Shown here: positions 1 to 9,432 of the stretch, in pieces
How the letters are laid out: every line of letters starts with the position of its first letter
Position numbering within the stretch: the first letter of the stretch is position 1
Source of the DNA: Clostridium sp. SY8519
Lineage (GTDB): Bacteria; Bacillota; Clostridia; Lachnospirales; Lachnospiraceae
Length of the DNA stretch: 64,000 bases
Assembly: GCF_000270305.1 (NCBI RefSeq)
Contig: NC_015737.1
Span: 1,674,501-1,738,500 of the forward strand
Direction: 5' to 3'
Position numbers and translations under genes: made by a program
Notes under the pieces: generated by a model
Databases searched by the model: none
The model's input: the letters and a program-made list of their open reading frames with translations, nothing else
What the model was told of the DNA's origin: nothing

Positions 1-306
1 GTCTGCACGAAAGAGAGCGAACTGGGAGAAGACAGCCGGATCCTGGATCCGTTCATCCAGAAAGGCATTCAGGTGCAGGTGGTAGATAAAAACGAAGACA
101 TAGAGACCATCCGTTTTATGCTGGCGGCGAATATGGGACTGACCATCCTGCCGGAATATCTCCATGTGGCGGATGACCGGCAGAACGGTCTGGTGGAAAT
201 TCCCTTCGGCGGGCCCGCGGATCGGATCATGCTGATTGCGGCGTATCTGCCGGACAGCGGTAATCCGTCCATTCCGCGGATTCTTCCATTTCTGGAAAAC
301 GCGTAA
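1..306 (+). CDS. LysR-type regulator, C-terminal fragment
   Basis: The reading frame is open from the first base and ends at a TAA at 304-306, so only the last 101 codons are in the window. The segment reads as the end of a LysR substrate-binding domain: the stretch with LAANMGLTILPE (about residues 41-52 of the fragment) is the typical effector-domain motif found in this family near the end. The DNA-binding domain lies outside the window, so the target genes are unknown. The family call rests on this short motif and the fold pattern around it. Confidence 0.6.
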   Translation, partial: VCTKESELGEDSRILDPFIQKGIQVQVVDKNEDIETIRFMLAANMGLTILPEYLHVADDRQNGLVEIPFGGPADRIMLIAAYLPDSGNPSIPRILPFLENA

Positions 307-346
307 GCGCTCTTGTCAGAGGGCTCGCGACAGGGATCCCCATACC

Positions 347-393
347 AAAAGCACCCGTTTCCGTGAAGCATATCACGGAAACGGGTGCTTTTA
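347..393. terminator. Bidirectional hairpin terminator after the LysR gene
   Basis: A perfect 17-bp stem (350-366 with 373-389) with a 6-base loop is flanked by A-rich sequence on the left and TTTT on the right. It follows the LysR stop by about 40 bases. Confidence 0.8.
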
Positions 394-804
394 TTCTCGG
401 ACTAAGGGAAATGTCCGACATCGGGTCTGCAGAAAGGGATGTCAGATAAAATACTGCAGATCCATGTGTGAAGGGTTGTGCCTGCTCCACGTACCGATTC
501 AGGAGGGAATCGATGGATTGCGCGAAAATGCAGGCAAATGGTAAAAGTGTTCGGCTGGTAATCGGTGCACTTGTTCAGTGCTCACTTATCATAGCCTGCG
601 GCGGAGAATTCGTCCAATGAAAAAATAGCAGGAAATAAGAACCAGAAGTTATTGTTAAATGATTAACAATGTGTTAGAATATGGAAAGCAGCAATTCATG
701 GGTGGACTTTAATTTAAAAAAATAATATGATAGGGGTAGCCAACAGGAAGAAGACGGGCTGTCTTCTTACAGACAGCTATCCGGCTCACGAAGGAGGAAA
801 TATT
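394..804 (+). other. Intergenic region before the aldolase gene
   Basis: About 400 bases without a convincing gene. The only clear element is the promoter at 652-680, so the transcript leader of the aldolase gene is about 120 bases. I see no known riboswitch in it. Confidence 0.5.
652..680 (+). promoter_or_regulatory. Sigma-A type promoter of the aldolase gene
   Basis: TTGTTA (652-657), a 17-base spacer and TAGAAT (675-680). The spacer holds a short palindrome (GTTAAATGATTAAC overlapping the -35), which could bind a regulator. Confidence 0.6.
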
Positions 805-1743
805 ATGCCATTAGTTACAACGACAGAAATGTTTAAAAAAGCGTACAGCGGCGGATATGCCATCGGTGCGTTCAATGTGAACAACATGGAGATTGTACAG
901 GGAATCGTAGAAGCAGCAGGCGAGCTGAGATCCCCGGTGATTCTGCAGGCGTCTGCGGGAGCCCGCAAGTATGCCCATCCTGCATATCTGAAGAAACTGG
1001 TGGAAGCAGCTGTGGAAGAGTGCCCGGAGATCCCGATTGCCATGCATCTGGACCACGGCGCAGATTTTGAGACCTGCAAAGCCTGCATCGACAACGGCTT
1101 CACCTCGGTTATGATCGACGCTTCCGGCAAGCCGTTTGATGAAAATGTGGAAATCACAAGAAAAGTGGTAGAATACGCGCATGCGCATGGCGTAGTCGTG
1201 GAAGCAGAGCTGGGCACACTGGCCGGCGTGGAAGATGATGTGAAGGTAAACGCGGCAGATTCCTCCTACACCAATCCGGACGATGTGGAAGAATTCGTAG
1301 GCAGAACCGGCGTAGACTCCCTGGCCATTGCCATCGGAACCAGCCACGGCGCATACAAATTCAAAGCAGGTACAAAGCCGCAGCTTCGGTTTGACATTCT
1401 GGATGAAGTCGTAAAACGCCTTCCGGAATTCCCGATCGTACTGCACGGCTCTTCCTCCGTACCGCAGGAATATGTCAAAATCATCAACGAAAACGGCGGC
1501 GCGTTAAAAGACGCGATCGGCGTACCGGAAGAGATGCTGCGTCAGGCCGCTGCTTCCGCAGTCTGCAAGATCAACATCGATTCCGATTTAAGACTCGGAT
1601 TTACCGCAGGCATCCGCGAGACCATGCGGAAAGACCCGTCCATCTTTGATCCGCGGGAATACCTGAAAGTAGCCCGCCAGAACGTCAAGGACATTGTTGC
1701 CCACAAGATCGTAACCGTACTTGGTTCGGACGGAAAAATGTAA
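805..1743 (+). CDS. fba: Class II fructose-bisphosphate aldolase
   Basis: A 312-residue zinc-dependent aldolase that would cleave fructose 1,6-bisphosphate to DHAP and glyceraldehyde 3-phosphate in glycolysis, or run in reverse in gluconeogenesis. Visible motifs are YAIGAFNVNN near the N-terminus, MHLDHGADFETC with metal and catalytic residues, GTSHGAYKF, and the phosphate-binding HGSSS. The start at 805 is chosen because AAGGAGG lies at 791-797; the longer frame from 727 has no such site. It is monocistronic, with its own promoter and a strong terminator. Tagatose-bisphosphate aldolase is a related alternative, but length and motifs fit the housekeeping enzyme. A second, shorter class II aldolase is at 46789. 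Confidence 0.9.
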   Translation: MPLVTTTEMFKKAYSGGYAIGAFNVNNMEIVQGIVEAAGELRSPVILQASAGARKYAHPAYLKKLVEAAVEECPEIPIAMHLDHGADFETCKACIDNGFTSVMIDASGKPFDENVEITRKVVEYAHAHGVVVEAELGTLAGVEDDVKVNAADSSYTNPDDVEEFVGRTGVDSLAIAIGTSHGAYKFKAGTKPQLRFDILDEVVKRLPEFPIVLHGSSSVPQEYVKIINENGGALKDAIGVPEEMLRQAAASAVCKINIDSDLRLGFTAGIRETMRKDPSIFDPREYLKVARQNVKDIVAHKIVTVLGSDGKM

Positions 1744-1778
1744 TACAGAATCTGATCCCGGCAGAAATGCCGGATTCC

Positions 1779-1812
1779 GGGCCGCTGCCTGCCGCAGCGG
1801 CCCTTTTTTTCC
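1779..1812 (+). terminator. Rho-independent terminator of fba
   Basis: Ten-bp GC-rich stem (1779-1788 with 1794-1803), 5-base loop, followed by seven T residues. Confidence 0.9.
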
Positions 1813-2011
1813 TCTTTTTTTGTGAAGAAAGCCTATTTACAAAGTCCTTCGGCAGGCTTTATGATAAACCCGGTAAGCGTTCTGCTGACCACCGCAGTGT
1901 TCTGCTGCGGAGATTCACCTTATTTTATTTCTGTTTCATTTTCATTTTATTTTTAGAGCAGGCCGGCGGGGGAAGCCTGTACATGTGCCGTCCTGTTCGG
2001 AAGGAGGGCCA

Positions 2012-2632
2012 ATGGAGTATCATGAATTTGTGAAGAAAACGGAGCACTGGATCCGGAGCAACTGCGTGGAAGACGCGGAATTCGACGTGCAGACGGATCA
2101 GCCGGGAGAATTTCTGGAGACGGCGGAAGAGCTGGCGGCCGGCGCGCTGAAAGACTGCTGTGAACTGTCCCGGGCAGCGCTGCAGGTAAAAGAGGAGTTC
2201 GCGGGGCTGGACGCCTGTCCGGTGGAGTTTGATCTGGAGCTGATGGGAGAGGGCTGCCTTTCTTCCCTTGCTTTTTATCTGGAGGTGCTGTACGTTACGT
2301 ATCTGGATGCCGGCTGGGGGACCGTGGCCCGGACGATGCGCAATGCCATGCGCAAGGCGGGCATGCTGAAAAAGAGCATGAAGCGGGCGGATGAATACGC
2401 GTCGATGCTGGATGCGGAAGGACAGGAGCTTTTTGGACGCCTGCGTCAGCTGCGGGCGGGGATTGCCAGGGAACGGGGGCTGCCGCCCTATGTGATTTTT
2501 TCCAATGAGACGCTGTATGAGATGTGTACCGCGCAGCCGAAAGATATGGAGGAGCTGTTGCAGATTCACGGAGTCGGAGCCAGAAACTCCGCGCTGTTCG
2601 GGGAACAGTTTCTCCAGGCGCTGGGCGGCTGA
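2012..2632 (+). CDS. HRDC-domain protein
   Basis: A 206-residue protein. Roughly residues 135-203 form an HRDC domain (LPPYVIFSNETLYEMC followed by a helical stretch with LLQIHGVGA), the helical nucleic-acid-binding module found at the C-terminus of RecQ and RNase D. The first 130 residues are helical and acidic and I do not recognise them. No helicase or nuclease motif is present, so it is a stand-alone HRDC protein. The start at 2012 follows AAGGAGGG at 2001-2008. Its role is unknown; nucleic-acid binding is inferred from the domain only. Confidence 0.75.
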   Translation: MEYHEFVKKTEHWIRSNCVEDAEFDVQTDQPGEFLETAEELAAGALKDCCELSRAALQVKEEFAGLDACPVEFDLELMGEGCLSSLAFYLEVLYVTYLDAGWGTVARTMRNAMRKAGMLKKSMKRADEYASMLDAEGQELFGRLRQLRAGIARERGLPPYVIFSNETLYEMCTAQPKDMEELLQIHGVGARNSALFGEQFLQALGG

Positions 2633-2814
2633 GGGTTTTTGAACATGGAGGATATCTCCGGTGTTTTTCGCAGAATCGCTGTCCGGGGATTCCCGGAAAA
2701 TGCAGTTTCTTTTTGTCCGGTCTGCGGGTATAATTGACTGGAAACCCAGAAGATTCGTATCTGCCGGCGTTCTGTGCCGGCGGCTGAAGTGTGAGGAAAA
2801 CAGAGGAGAAGCGT

Positions 2815-3528
2815 ATGACTGGAATTCTGTATGGCGTGGGAGTGGGTCCGGGAGATCCGGAACTGATGACCTTAAAAGCTGTCCGAATGATTCGGGAAAA
2901 CCCTGTCATTGCCGTTCCGGGGACGGATCCCCGGTCGTCAACGGCCTATCAGATTGCGGTGCAGGCAGTGCCGGAGCTTGCGGAAAAAGAACTGATTTTC
3001 GCGGATCTGCCGATGATCAGAGACCGGGAGAAACTGAAGGAAATCCATGCCGGGACGGCCCGCCGTATGGAGGAGTATCTGGCCCGGGGGGAAAACGTGG
3101 TGTTCCTTACCCTGGGAGATCCGACGGTATATTCCACATTTTCCTATCTGCAGCATATTGTGGAGGCGGACGGATATGAGACAGGCCTGGTCAGCGGGGT
3201 GACTTCCTTCTGCGCCGCCGCGGCCTGTCTGAATCAGCCCCTGGTGGAATGGCAGGAACCGCTGCATATTCTGCCGGCTGTCCATATGAAGGAACTGAAG
3301 CTTAAGGAAAACGGCACCTATGTGCTGATGAAATCCGGCCGGCGCATGGCAGATGCCAGGGAAGTTCTCCGCAGCAGCGGGCGCCGGGTGTCCATGGTGG
3401 AAAACTGCGGCATGCCCGGGGAGCGCGTTTACCGGGATCTGGCGGAAGTGCCGGACCGGTCCGGATACTTTTCTGTGCTGATTGCCAGGGAAGGGGAAGC
3501 GGATTCCGGCGAGCAGAAAAACCGCTGA
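2815..3528 (+). CDS. cbiL: Precorrin-2/cobalt-factor II C20-methyltransferase-like (CbiL family)
   Basis: A 237-residue S-adenosylmethionine-dependent tetrapyrrole methylase. The N-terminal GVGVGPGDPE is the family signature, and TLGDPTVYSTFSYL with the following SGVTSFCAAAA stretch fits the C20-methyltransferases of cobalamin synthesis. The start at 2815 has GAGGAGAAG just upstream. A TATAAT at 2739-2744 may be its promoter, but the -35 is poor. It stands alone: no other cobalamin gene is in the window. It lies directly upstream of the nitrogenase-like operon, on the same strand but with a separate promoter between them, so any link to that operon is only suggestive. Another class III tetrapyrrole methylase is possible. 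Confidence 0.8.
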   Translation: MTGILYGVGVGPGDPELMTLKAVRMIRENPVIAVPGTDPRSSTAYQIAVQAVPELAEKELIFADLPMIRDREKLKEIHAGTARRMEEYLARGENVVFLTLGDPTVYSTFSYLQHIVEADGYETGLVSGVTSFCAAAACLNQPLVEWQEPLHILPAVHMKELKLKENGTYVLMKSGRRMADAREVLRSSGRRVSMVENCGMPGERVYRDLAEVPDRSGYFSVLIAREGEADSGEQKNR

Positions 3529-3544
3529 AAACAAACAAATTGTC

Positions 3545-3573
3545 TTGAAACAAATACAAAAGTGATTTATAAT
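3545..3573 (+). promoter_or_regulatory. Promoter of the nitrogenase-like/Hyd/Hyp operon
   Basis: TTGAAA (3545-3550), 17-base spacer, TATAAT (3568-3573): a near-consensus vegetative promoter. It starts a leader of about 200 bases before the first gene at 3783. Confidence 0.85.
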
Positions 3574-3720
3574 AAAAATTACAGTTCAGACGGTTAGGGC
3601 TCGTCCCGCGCCGGATGAAGCAGAGAAAAGATATGACTCTGACGGCAAGGGAAGATCCCGCGCAGGAAGAAGCGTATACAGATGACAGACAATCGTATTT
3701 TTATCTTTTGTGTCTTTGTG

Positions 3721-3755
3721 CCCTTCTCCCGGAGTTCTGGGAGAGGGGTTTTTTT
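3721..3755 (+). terminator. Intrinsic terminator inside the operon leader (candidate attenuator)
   Basis: A 10-bp stem (3721-3730 with 3739-3748, one G-U pair), 8-base loop and seven T residues (3749-3755), placed between the promoter at 3545 and the first start codon at 3783. As no gene ends just before it, the likely role is transcription attenuation of the operon. The leader from about 3580 to 3720 does not match a riboswitch class I can name. Confidence 0.75.
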
Positions 3756-3782
3756 ATGAATGATCTGAAGGAGAAGCTGCCT

Positions 3783-4553
3783 ATGTTAAAACTGGCAATT
3801 TACGGAAAAGGCGGAATCGGCAAGTCCACCATGACATCCAACCTGGCTGCGGCCTTTGCGGTTCTTGGAAAAAAAGTCATCCAGATCGGCTGCGACCCGA
3901 AGGCGGATTCCACAATCAATCTGCTGGAAGGGGAACCGCTGCTGCCGGTCATGGATTATCTGAGAGAACATGAAGAGGAGCCGGATTCCATTGAACAGAT
4001 TTCCCGCAGGGGATTCGGAGATATCCTCTGCATTGAGACCGGCGGCCCCACCCCGGGACTCGGCTGCGCGGGGCGGGGAATCATCGCCACCTTTAACCTG
4101 CTGGAGGAACTGGAGCTTTTTGAGACCTGCCAGCCGGATGTGGTGCTGTATGACGTGCTGGGCGATGTGGTCTGCGGAGGATTCGCGGCGCCGATCCGGG
4201 AGGGCTATGCCGGCAAGGTCCTGATTGTCACCTCCGGGGAAAAGATGGCGCTGTATGCGGCTGACAATATCTATCGGGCGGTGCAGAACTTTGAGGACCG
4301 GGGATACGCGAGTGTCGGCGGCATTATTTTCAACCGCAGAAATATTCCGGACGAGGAGCAGAAAGTAACTGCCTTCGCCAAAGAACGGCACCTGGAGATC
4401 GTGGGGGATATTCCGCGGAATGACGAGATCAATCGGTATGAAGAACAGGGCAAGACGGTGATCGAAGGGGATCCGGACCTGCCCATCAGCCGGCGGTTTC
4501 TGGATCTGGCCCGGCGGCTGCTGGATGAGAATGCGCGTGAGGAGACAGAATGA
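3783..4553 (+). CDS. NifH-like nitrogenase iron protein (reductase ATPase)
   Basis: A 256-residue P-loop ATPase of the NifH/BchL/CfbC family, which passes electrons to a component-1 partner using ATP. Visible are the P-loop GKGGIGKST (residues 8-16), GCDPKADST (36-44), and the two cysteines that hold the bridging 4Fe-4S cluster of the dimer, Cys95 in GLGCAGRG and Cys131 in DVVCGGFA. Arg98 sits where NifH is ADP-ribosylated. The start at 3783 is preceded by AAGGAG at 3768; the longer frame from 3615 runs through the leader terminator and is rejected. It overlaps the next gene by four bases. It is shorter than true NifH (about 290) and no nifDK, nifB or nifV is here, so it belongs to a nitrogenase-like group, not to a standard nitrogenase. 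Confidence 0.9.
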   Translation: MLKLAIYGKGGIGKSTMTSNLAAAFAVLGKKVIQIGCDPKADSTINLLEGEPLLPVMDYLREHEEEPDSIEQISRRGFGDILCIETGGPTPGLGCAGRGIIATFNLLEELELFETCQPDVVLYDVLGDVVCGGFAAPIREGYAGKVLIVTSGEKMALYAADNIYRAVQNFEDRGYASVGGIIFNRRNIPDEEQKVTAFAKERHLEIVGDIPRNDEINRYEEQGKTVIEGDPDLPISRRFLDLARRLLDENAREETE

Positions 4554-5881
4554 ACAGGACACAGACTTGCGGAACCGGAAGCATGCCGGAACGAGAGCCG
4601 TACCATATTACAATTGCTGAACTGAATGCCCTGGGCAGGGACAGGATTCCGGAAGAACTGATTTCCAGCCGGCAGCTGATCTACAGCTCACCGGCCACAC
4701 TGGCTTATAATTCCCCCGGGGCCACAGGATTCGGCGTCAAACGCGCCGGCCTGGCGATTCCGGAATCAGTGATGCTTCTGGTGGCACCGGGATGCTGCGG
4801 CAGAAATACCAAGCTTCTGGCTGAAGTGCCGGGATATGAGGATCGGTTTTTCTTCCTTCTGATGGAGGAATCGGATATTGTCAACGGGAGCCATCTGGAA
4901 AAGATACCGCAGGCCATCCGGGAAATCCTGGAAGAACTGCCCAAACGGCCCTCCTGCGTCATGATCTGCAGTACCTGCGTGGACGCCCTGCTGGGAACCG
5001 ACTGGGAGCGGGTCTGCCGGAAAGCGCAGCGGGAAGCGGGAATTCCGGTGCGGCCGGCCTATATGTACGCGCTGACCCGGGAAGGAAGAAAACCGCCGAT
5101 GGTACTGGTCCGGAAGTCCGTATATTCCCTGCTGGAGCCGGCAAAAAAGAACTCCCGTACCGTGAACCTGCTGGGATATTTCGCCCCGCTGCAGGATGAC
5201 GCGGAGCTGTATGACATCCTGGGACAGATGGGAATTCGCAGAATCCAGGAGATTTCCCGCTGCGAAACCTTTGAAGAATATAAAAAGCTGGCGCAGGCCA
5301 ATTTCAACCTGGTGCTGGACGCGGAGGCCCGTACCGCGGCAGATGACCTGGAACAGCGCTTAAAGATCCCTTACATCGAACTGCCCCGCCTGTATCAGAT
5401 GGATAAGATCCATAAGCAATATCAGATCCTTGGGCGTACCCTGGGGGTGGAAGTGGATGACCAGAAAGCCATGGAATCGGCCCGGCAGGCCGCGCAGCAG
5501 TTCCTTGACAGACATGGGACCGTAACAGTGGCCATCGGGGAAATGATGAATGCCAAACCCTTTGAGCTGGCCCTTGCTCTGACGAAACAGGGACTGCGGG
5601 TATCGGAAATTTACTGCAATATCAGCCCGGAGGATTATGTATACATCCGCCATCTGGCAGACATCAGTCCGGATACGAACGTATACACCAATCTGTCGCC
5701 CACCATGCTGTATTATGACTGCAGTGAAGGAACCGCGGATCTGACCATTGGAAAAGACGCGGCGTATTATCATCCGGACAGCCCGAATGTGGCCTGGAAT
5801 GAAGACCGTCAGCCGTACGGATTCGCCGGTGTCCGAAAACTGTTTGAACAGATGGACGCGGCCCTGGCGCAGAAAGACTGA
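4550..5881 (+). CDS. Nitrogenase component-1-like subunit A1
   Basis: A 443-residue oxidoreductase/nitrogenase component-1 family protein. Candidate cluster ligands are Cys82-Cys83 (GCCGRN) and Cys136, Cys140 and Cys143 (SCVMICSTC). The middle part ([17 protein letters not shown]) matches the same part of the protein at 14178, so the two are paralogues. It is translationally coupled to the iron-protein gene (ATGA overlap) and should be its redox partner, with the subunit at 8308 as the likely other half. I cannot assign a substrate; motifs differ from NifD, BchN and CfbD. Confidence 0.8.
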   Translation: MNRTQTCGTGSMPEREPYHITIAELNALGRDRIPEELISSRQLIYSSPATLAYNSPGATGFGVKRAGLAIPESVMLLVAPGCCGRNTKLLAEVPGYEDRFFFLLMEESDIVNGSHLEKIPQAIREILEELPKRPSCVMICSTCVDALLGTDWERVCRKAQREAGIPVRPAYMYALTREGRKPPMVLVRKSVYSLLEPAKKNSRTVNLLGYFAPLQDDAELYDILGQMGIRRIQEISRCETFEEYKKLAQANFNLVLDAEARTAADDLEQRLKIPYIELPRLYQMDKIHKQYQILGRTLGVEVDDQKAMESARQAAQQFLDRHGTVTVAIGEMMNAKPFELALALTKQGLRVSEIYCNISPEDYVYIRHLADISPDTNVYTNLSPTMLYYDCSEGTADLTIGKDAAYYHPDSPNVAWNEDRQPYGFAGVRKLFEQMDAALAQKD

Positions 5882-5889
5882 GTGATATT

Positions 5890-6942
5890 ATGAAGGAAAT
5901 CTATCATCTGATTGAAAAACTGGACAGAGAGCACCGGCTGGACAAAGGAGAATGGACGGCGCTGATTGCCGGCCGGACCTCCGAGCTGGCAGAGGATATT
6001 TTTTCCAGGGCCAGAAGCTATCAGCAGAAATACTACGGGCACGAGATCTTTGTCCGGGGTCTGATTGAGATGACCAGCTACTGCAAAAATGACTGTATCT
6101 ACTGCGGCCTGCGGCGCAGCAACCGCAGCGCCCAGCGCTACCGGTTAAGCAGGGAGGAGATCCTGGACTGCGCGCAGGAAGGGTACCGCCTGGGATTCCG
6201 CACCTTTGTGCTGCAGGGCGGGGAAGATCCCTATTATTCCGCGCAGGATATCGCGGATCTGGTAGCCGAGCTGAAGAAAGCGCATCCGGACTGCGCGGTG
6301 ACGCTTTCCCTGGGCGAACGGGAACGCCGGGATTATGAACTCTGGCACGAAGCCGGGGCAGACCGGTATCTTCTGCGGCATGAAACCGCTGATTTTGCCC
6401 ATTATGCCATGCTGCATCCGCCGGAGCTTTCGGCTGCCCACAGGCAGAACTGCCTGAGAGAGCTCAAGGACATCGGCTACCAGGTGGGCACCGGCTTCAT
6501 GGTGGGTTCCCCGGGGCAGACGGCGGAGCATCTGGCGGAGGATATGCTGTTTTTAAAAGAACTGAATCCGGAAATGGTGGGAATCGGACCGTTTATCCCC
6601 CATCATGACACGCCTTTTGCGGACGAGCCTGCGGGTACCGTGGAACTGACGCTGTATCTGCTGGGCCTGATCCGGCTGATGATTCCGGATGTGCTGCTGC
6701 CGGCGACTACCGCCCTGGGGACGATTGATCCCCTGGGCCGGGAGAAGGGCGTACAGGCCGGGGCCAATGTCATTATGCCGAATCTTTCCCCCCGGGCAGT
6801 CCGGAAGAAATATGAACTGTACGACAACAAGATCTGCACCGGGGAAGAAGCCGCGGAATGCAGAGGCTGTCTGCAGCGCAGGATGGATTCCATCGGCTAT
6901 ACGGTAGTCGTGGACCGGGGGGATGTCCGGCGGCCGGCATAA
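5890..6942 (+). CDS. hydE: HydE-like radical SAM maturase of the [FeFe] hydrogenase H-cluster
   Basis: A 350-residue radical SAM enzyme. The SAM-cluster cysteines are Cys65, Cys69 and Cys72 (CKNDCIYC). A second cluster site, Cys316-x7-Cys324-x2-Cys327 near the C-terminus, has the spacing known from Thermotoga HydE and absent from the related BioB and PylB. HydE works on the organometallic iron precursor (made by HydG) on the way to the 2Fe subcluster. The gene starts eight bases after the previous stop and stands before hydF. HydG, the usual source of CO and cyanide, is not in the window. A HydE paralogue with a different substrate is possible given the unusual neighbours. Confidence 0.88.
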   Translation: MKEIYHLIEKLDREHRLDKGEWTALIAGRTSELAEDIFSRARSYQQKYYGHEIFVRGLIEMTSYCKNDCIYCGLRRSNRSAQRYRLSREEILDCAQEGYRLGFRTFVLQGGEDPYYSAQDIADLVAELKKAHPDCAVTLSLGERERRDYELWHEAGADRYLLRHETADFAHYAMLHPPELSAAHRQNCLRELKDIGYQVGTGFMVGSPGQTAEHLAEDMLFLKELNPEMVGIGPFIPHHDTPFADEPAGTVELTLYLLGLIRLMIPDVLLPATTALGTIDPLGREKGVQAGANVIMPNLSPRAVRKKYELYDNKICTGEEAAECRGCLQRRMDSIGYTVVVDRGDVRRPA

Positions 6943-7063
6943 ACGGGCACATGGCGCAGGGCGGAAAGGGGCCGTCCTCTGCACAGACAGGGAGTCTGAC
7001 GGAAAGTGACAGGAATGCGCACAGACAGCCGCGGGATCCGGCAGCGTGCAGAAAGGAAGAAAC

Positions 7064-8296
7064 ATGGGACTGAATGCAACACCATCTGCCGAACGGGTAC
7101 ACATCGGTATCTTCGGTAAGAGAAACGCAGGAAAATCAAGTATCATCAACGCAGTGACAGGACAGAGCCTGGCCATTGTTTCCGAGGTGCGGGGCACCAC
7201 GACCGATCCGGTGAGCAAAGCGATGGAGCTGCTCCCGCTGGGGCCGGTGGTCATGATCGACACCCCCGGCCTGGATGACAGCGGAGAACTTGGCGCCCTG
7301 CGTGTGAAAAAAAGCTATCAGGTGCTGAATAAAACGGATATTGCCGTGATTGTGGCAGACGGCACGGAAGGCTTCGGGCCGGAAGAAGAGGCGCTGCGCC
7401 GGCGGATCCTGGAGAAAAAGATTCCCTATGTGATTGTGATCAATAAGGCGGATCAGATGGCAGCCGGCCGGGAGGAAGAAATCCGCCGTCAGCTGGAGCA
7501 GGAGAAGAATCTGATCTTTGTCAGCGCGGAAGAGGGGACCGGCATCCATGCGCTGAAGGAAATGATTGCCGCCCAGGCGCCGGAGGAGGACACCAGCCGG
7601 CATATTGTGGGAGACCTGGTGGCACCGGAAGATCTGGTGGTCATTGTCATTCCCATTGACAAGGCCGCGCCGAAAGGGCGTCTGATACTTCCGGAACAGC
7701 AGACCATACGGGATCTGCTGGATACCGGAGCGGTATCGGTAGTCACCCGGGAGACAGAGCTGGAGAAAACACTGGCTTCCCTGGGGAAACCGCCGGCGCT
7801 GGTGGTTACCGACAGCCAGGCCTTCGGAATCGTATCCCGCATTACCCCCCGGGAGATTCCGCTGACCTCCTTTTCCATTCTGTTTGCCCGGTATAAGGGA
7901 AACCTGAAGACACTGGTGCGGGGCGTGACCCGGCTGGATCAGTTAAAAGACGGAGATCCGGTGCTGATTTCAGAGGGCTGCACCCATCATCGGCAGTGCA
8001 ATGACATCGGTACGGTGAAACTGCCGGGCTGGATCGAGGCCTATACCGGAGTCAAACCGGAATACACCTTCAGCAGCGGCACAGGATTTCCGGACGATCT
8101 GAGCCCGTACAGACTGATTATCCACTGCGGCGGCTGCATGCTGAATGAGCGGGAAGTAAAATACCGGATTCAGTGCGCGGAGGATCAGAAGGTGCCCATT
8201 ACCAACTACGGAGTCAGCATTGCGTATATGCACGGGATTCTGGAACGGAGCCTGGAGCCCTTTGCGGACATCGCGGAGATTCTGAAAAAAGAGTAA
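7064..8296 (+). CDS. hydF: HydF-like GTPase scaffold for H-cluster assembly
   Basis: A 410-residue protein with an N-terminal Era/TrmE-type GTPase domain: P-loop GKRNAGKSS near residue 18, DTPGLDD, and NKAD. The C-terminal half carries the HydF cluster-binding signature, with ISEGCTHHRQCND and HCGGCM (C-H-H and C-x2-C). HydF holds the 2Fe precursor and delivers it to apo-hydrogenase. The start at 7064 has AAAGGAAG at 7052-7059. It follows hydE after 121 bases that hold no gene or terminator. No [FeFe] hydrogenase is nearby, so the client may be elsewhere or may be a nitrogenase-like partner. Confidence 0.9.
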   Translation: MGLNATPSAERVHIGIFGKRNAGKSSIINAVTGQSLAIVSEVRGTTTDPVSKAMELLPLGPVVMIDTPGLDDSGELGALRVKKSYQVLNKTDIAVIVADGTEGFGPEEEALRRRILEKKIPYVIVINKADQMAAGREEEIRRQLEQEKNLIFVSAEEGTGIHALKEMIAAQAPEEDTSRHIVGDLVAPEDLVVIVIPIDKAAPKGRLILPEQQTIRDLLDTGAVSVVTRETELEKTLASLGKPPALVVTDSQAFGIVSRITPREIPLTSFSILFARYKGNLKTLVRGVTRLDQLKDGDPVLISEGCTHHRQCNDIGTVKLPGWIEAYTGVKPEYTFSSGTGFPDDLSPYRLIIHCGGCMLNEREVKYRIQCAEDQKVPITNYGVSIAYMHGILERSLEPFADIAEILKKE

Positions 8297-8307
8297 AGGA
8301 TGAATAC

Positions 8308-9384
8308 ATGAAAGGTTTGCACAAGATTATTTTTCCATTTGCGCCGGATCAGTCCGGGGCGGTTTCTGTCTTTTACGATCTGGGCGGCATGATTGTCATC
8401 TGCGATGCCGGCGGCTGTGCCGGAAATATCTGCGGATTTGACGAACCCCGCTGGTTTCAGACAAAGAGCGCGGTATTTTCCGCGGGACTCAGGGATATGG
8501 ACGCCATTTTGGGCCGGGATGATCTGATGATCCGCAAAATGGAGGATGTGGCAGAAAAACTGGATCTGGAGTTTGCCGCCGTCATCGGGACGCCGGTGCC
8601 GGCCACCATTGCCACTGATTACCAGGGAATTAAGCGGCTGGCCGAAAAAAAGATCGGCCTGCCGGTGATCACAGTGCCCACAAACGGCATCCGCTGGTAT
8701 GATGAAGGGGCGGAACGGGCTTATCTGGAACTGTTCCGGACCTTTGCGGCGGATCCGGATACCGGAAAAGGGCATGCATCGGGAGCACAGGACATCATTC
8801 CGCACTCTGTCGGCGTCATAGGCGCGACGCCGCTGGACCTGGGCGGGACAGCTGCCCTGGAGCGGCTGAAACAGGCGCTGCGGGAGCAGGGAGCCGAAAC
8901 CGTGGTCTGTTACGGAGCCGGAGCTTCGATTTCCGATGTGCGCCGGGCCGGCCGCATGGAAAAAAATCTGGTGGTGGCGCCTTCCGGCCTGAAAGCGGCC
9001 CGTTATCTGCAGAGACAGTTCGGCACGCCTTATACCTGCGGCTATCCGATTCCGGAGACGGTTTCCATGCCGGAACCGGCGGCGCTGAACGGAAAACGGG
9101 TGCTGATTGTTCACCAGCAGATCCGGGCCAATGCCCTGCGGGAATACCTCCGCGCGGTAAGCAGCGCCTCCGTGGATGTGGCTTCCTGGTTTCTGCTGAA
9201 ACCGGAAGGAAAGCAGCCGGGAGATTTCCGCCTGCGGGAAGAGGATCAGTTCCGGGAACTGATGGCAGGGGGAACCTATGATGTGGTTTTCGCAGACCCC
9301 TCTTTCCGCCGGGCAGCCCGCGGATTTCAGGGCGTGTGGGTGGATCTGCCCCATTTTGCGGTGTCAGGAGTCCCGGAAGCGTAA
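8308..9384 (+). CDS. Nitrogenase component-1-like subunit B1
   Basis: A 358-residue protein related to the one at 15532: both have the pattern LGG(M/L)(I/L)V, then GC, then DEPRW, and a later AILG(R/N)D and PTNG. Cysteines 32, 37 and 42 lie in the region where NifK-type subunits bind their cluster. It is shorter than a typical component-1 subunit (about 420-520), mostly at the C-terminus. I infer it pairs with A1 (4550) as a heteromer, though hydE and hydF lie between them. The start at 8308 follows AAAGGA within the end of hydF; a longer start would overlap hydF and is rejected. Confidence 0.75.
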   Translation: MKGLHKIIFPFAPDQSGAVSVFYDLGGMIVICDAGGCAGNICGFDEPRWFQTKSAVFSAGLRDMDAILGRDDLMIRKMEDVAEKLDLEFAAVIGTPVPATIATDYQGIKRLAEKKIGLPVITVPTNGIRWYDEGAERAYLELFRTFAADPDTGKGHASGAQDIIPHSVGVIGATPLDLGGTAALERLKQALREQGAETVVCYGAGASISDVRRAGRMEKNLVVAPSGLKAARYLQRQFGTPYTCGYPIPETVSMPEPAALNGKRVLIVHQQIRANALREYLRAVSSASVDVASWFLLKPEGKQPGDFRLREEDQFRELMAGGTYDVVFADPSFRRAARGFQGVWVDLPHFAVSGVPEA

Positions 9385-9432
9385 GAAAGCACAGAAGCAG
9401 TCTGCCGAAACGGCAGGGAAAGGAGGGACGGT

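Noticed and set aside
3574..3720. A cobalamin, SAM, TPP, nickel-cobalt or T-box element in the operon leader
   Set aside because: The conserved cores of these classes, as far as I can recall them, are not present. A molybdenum-cofactor-type element could not be excluded by eye.
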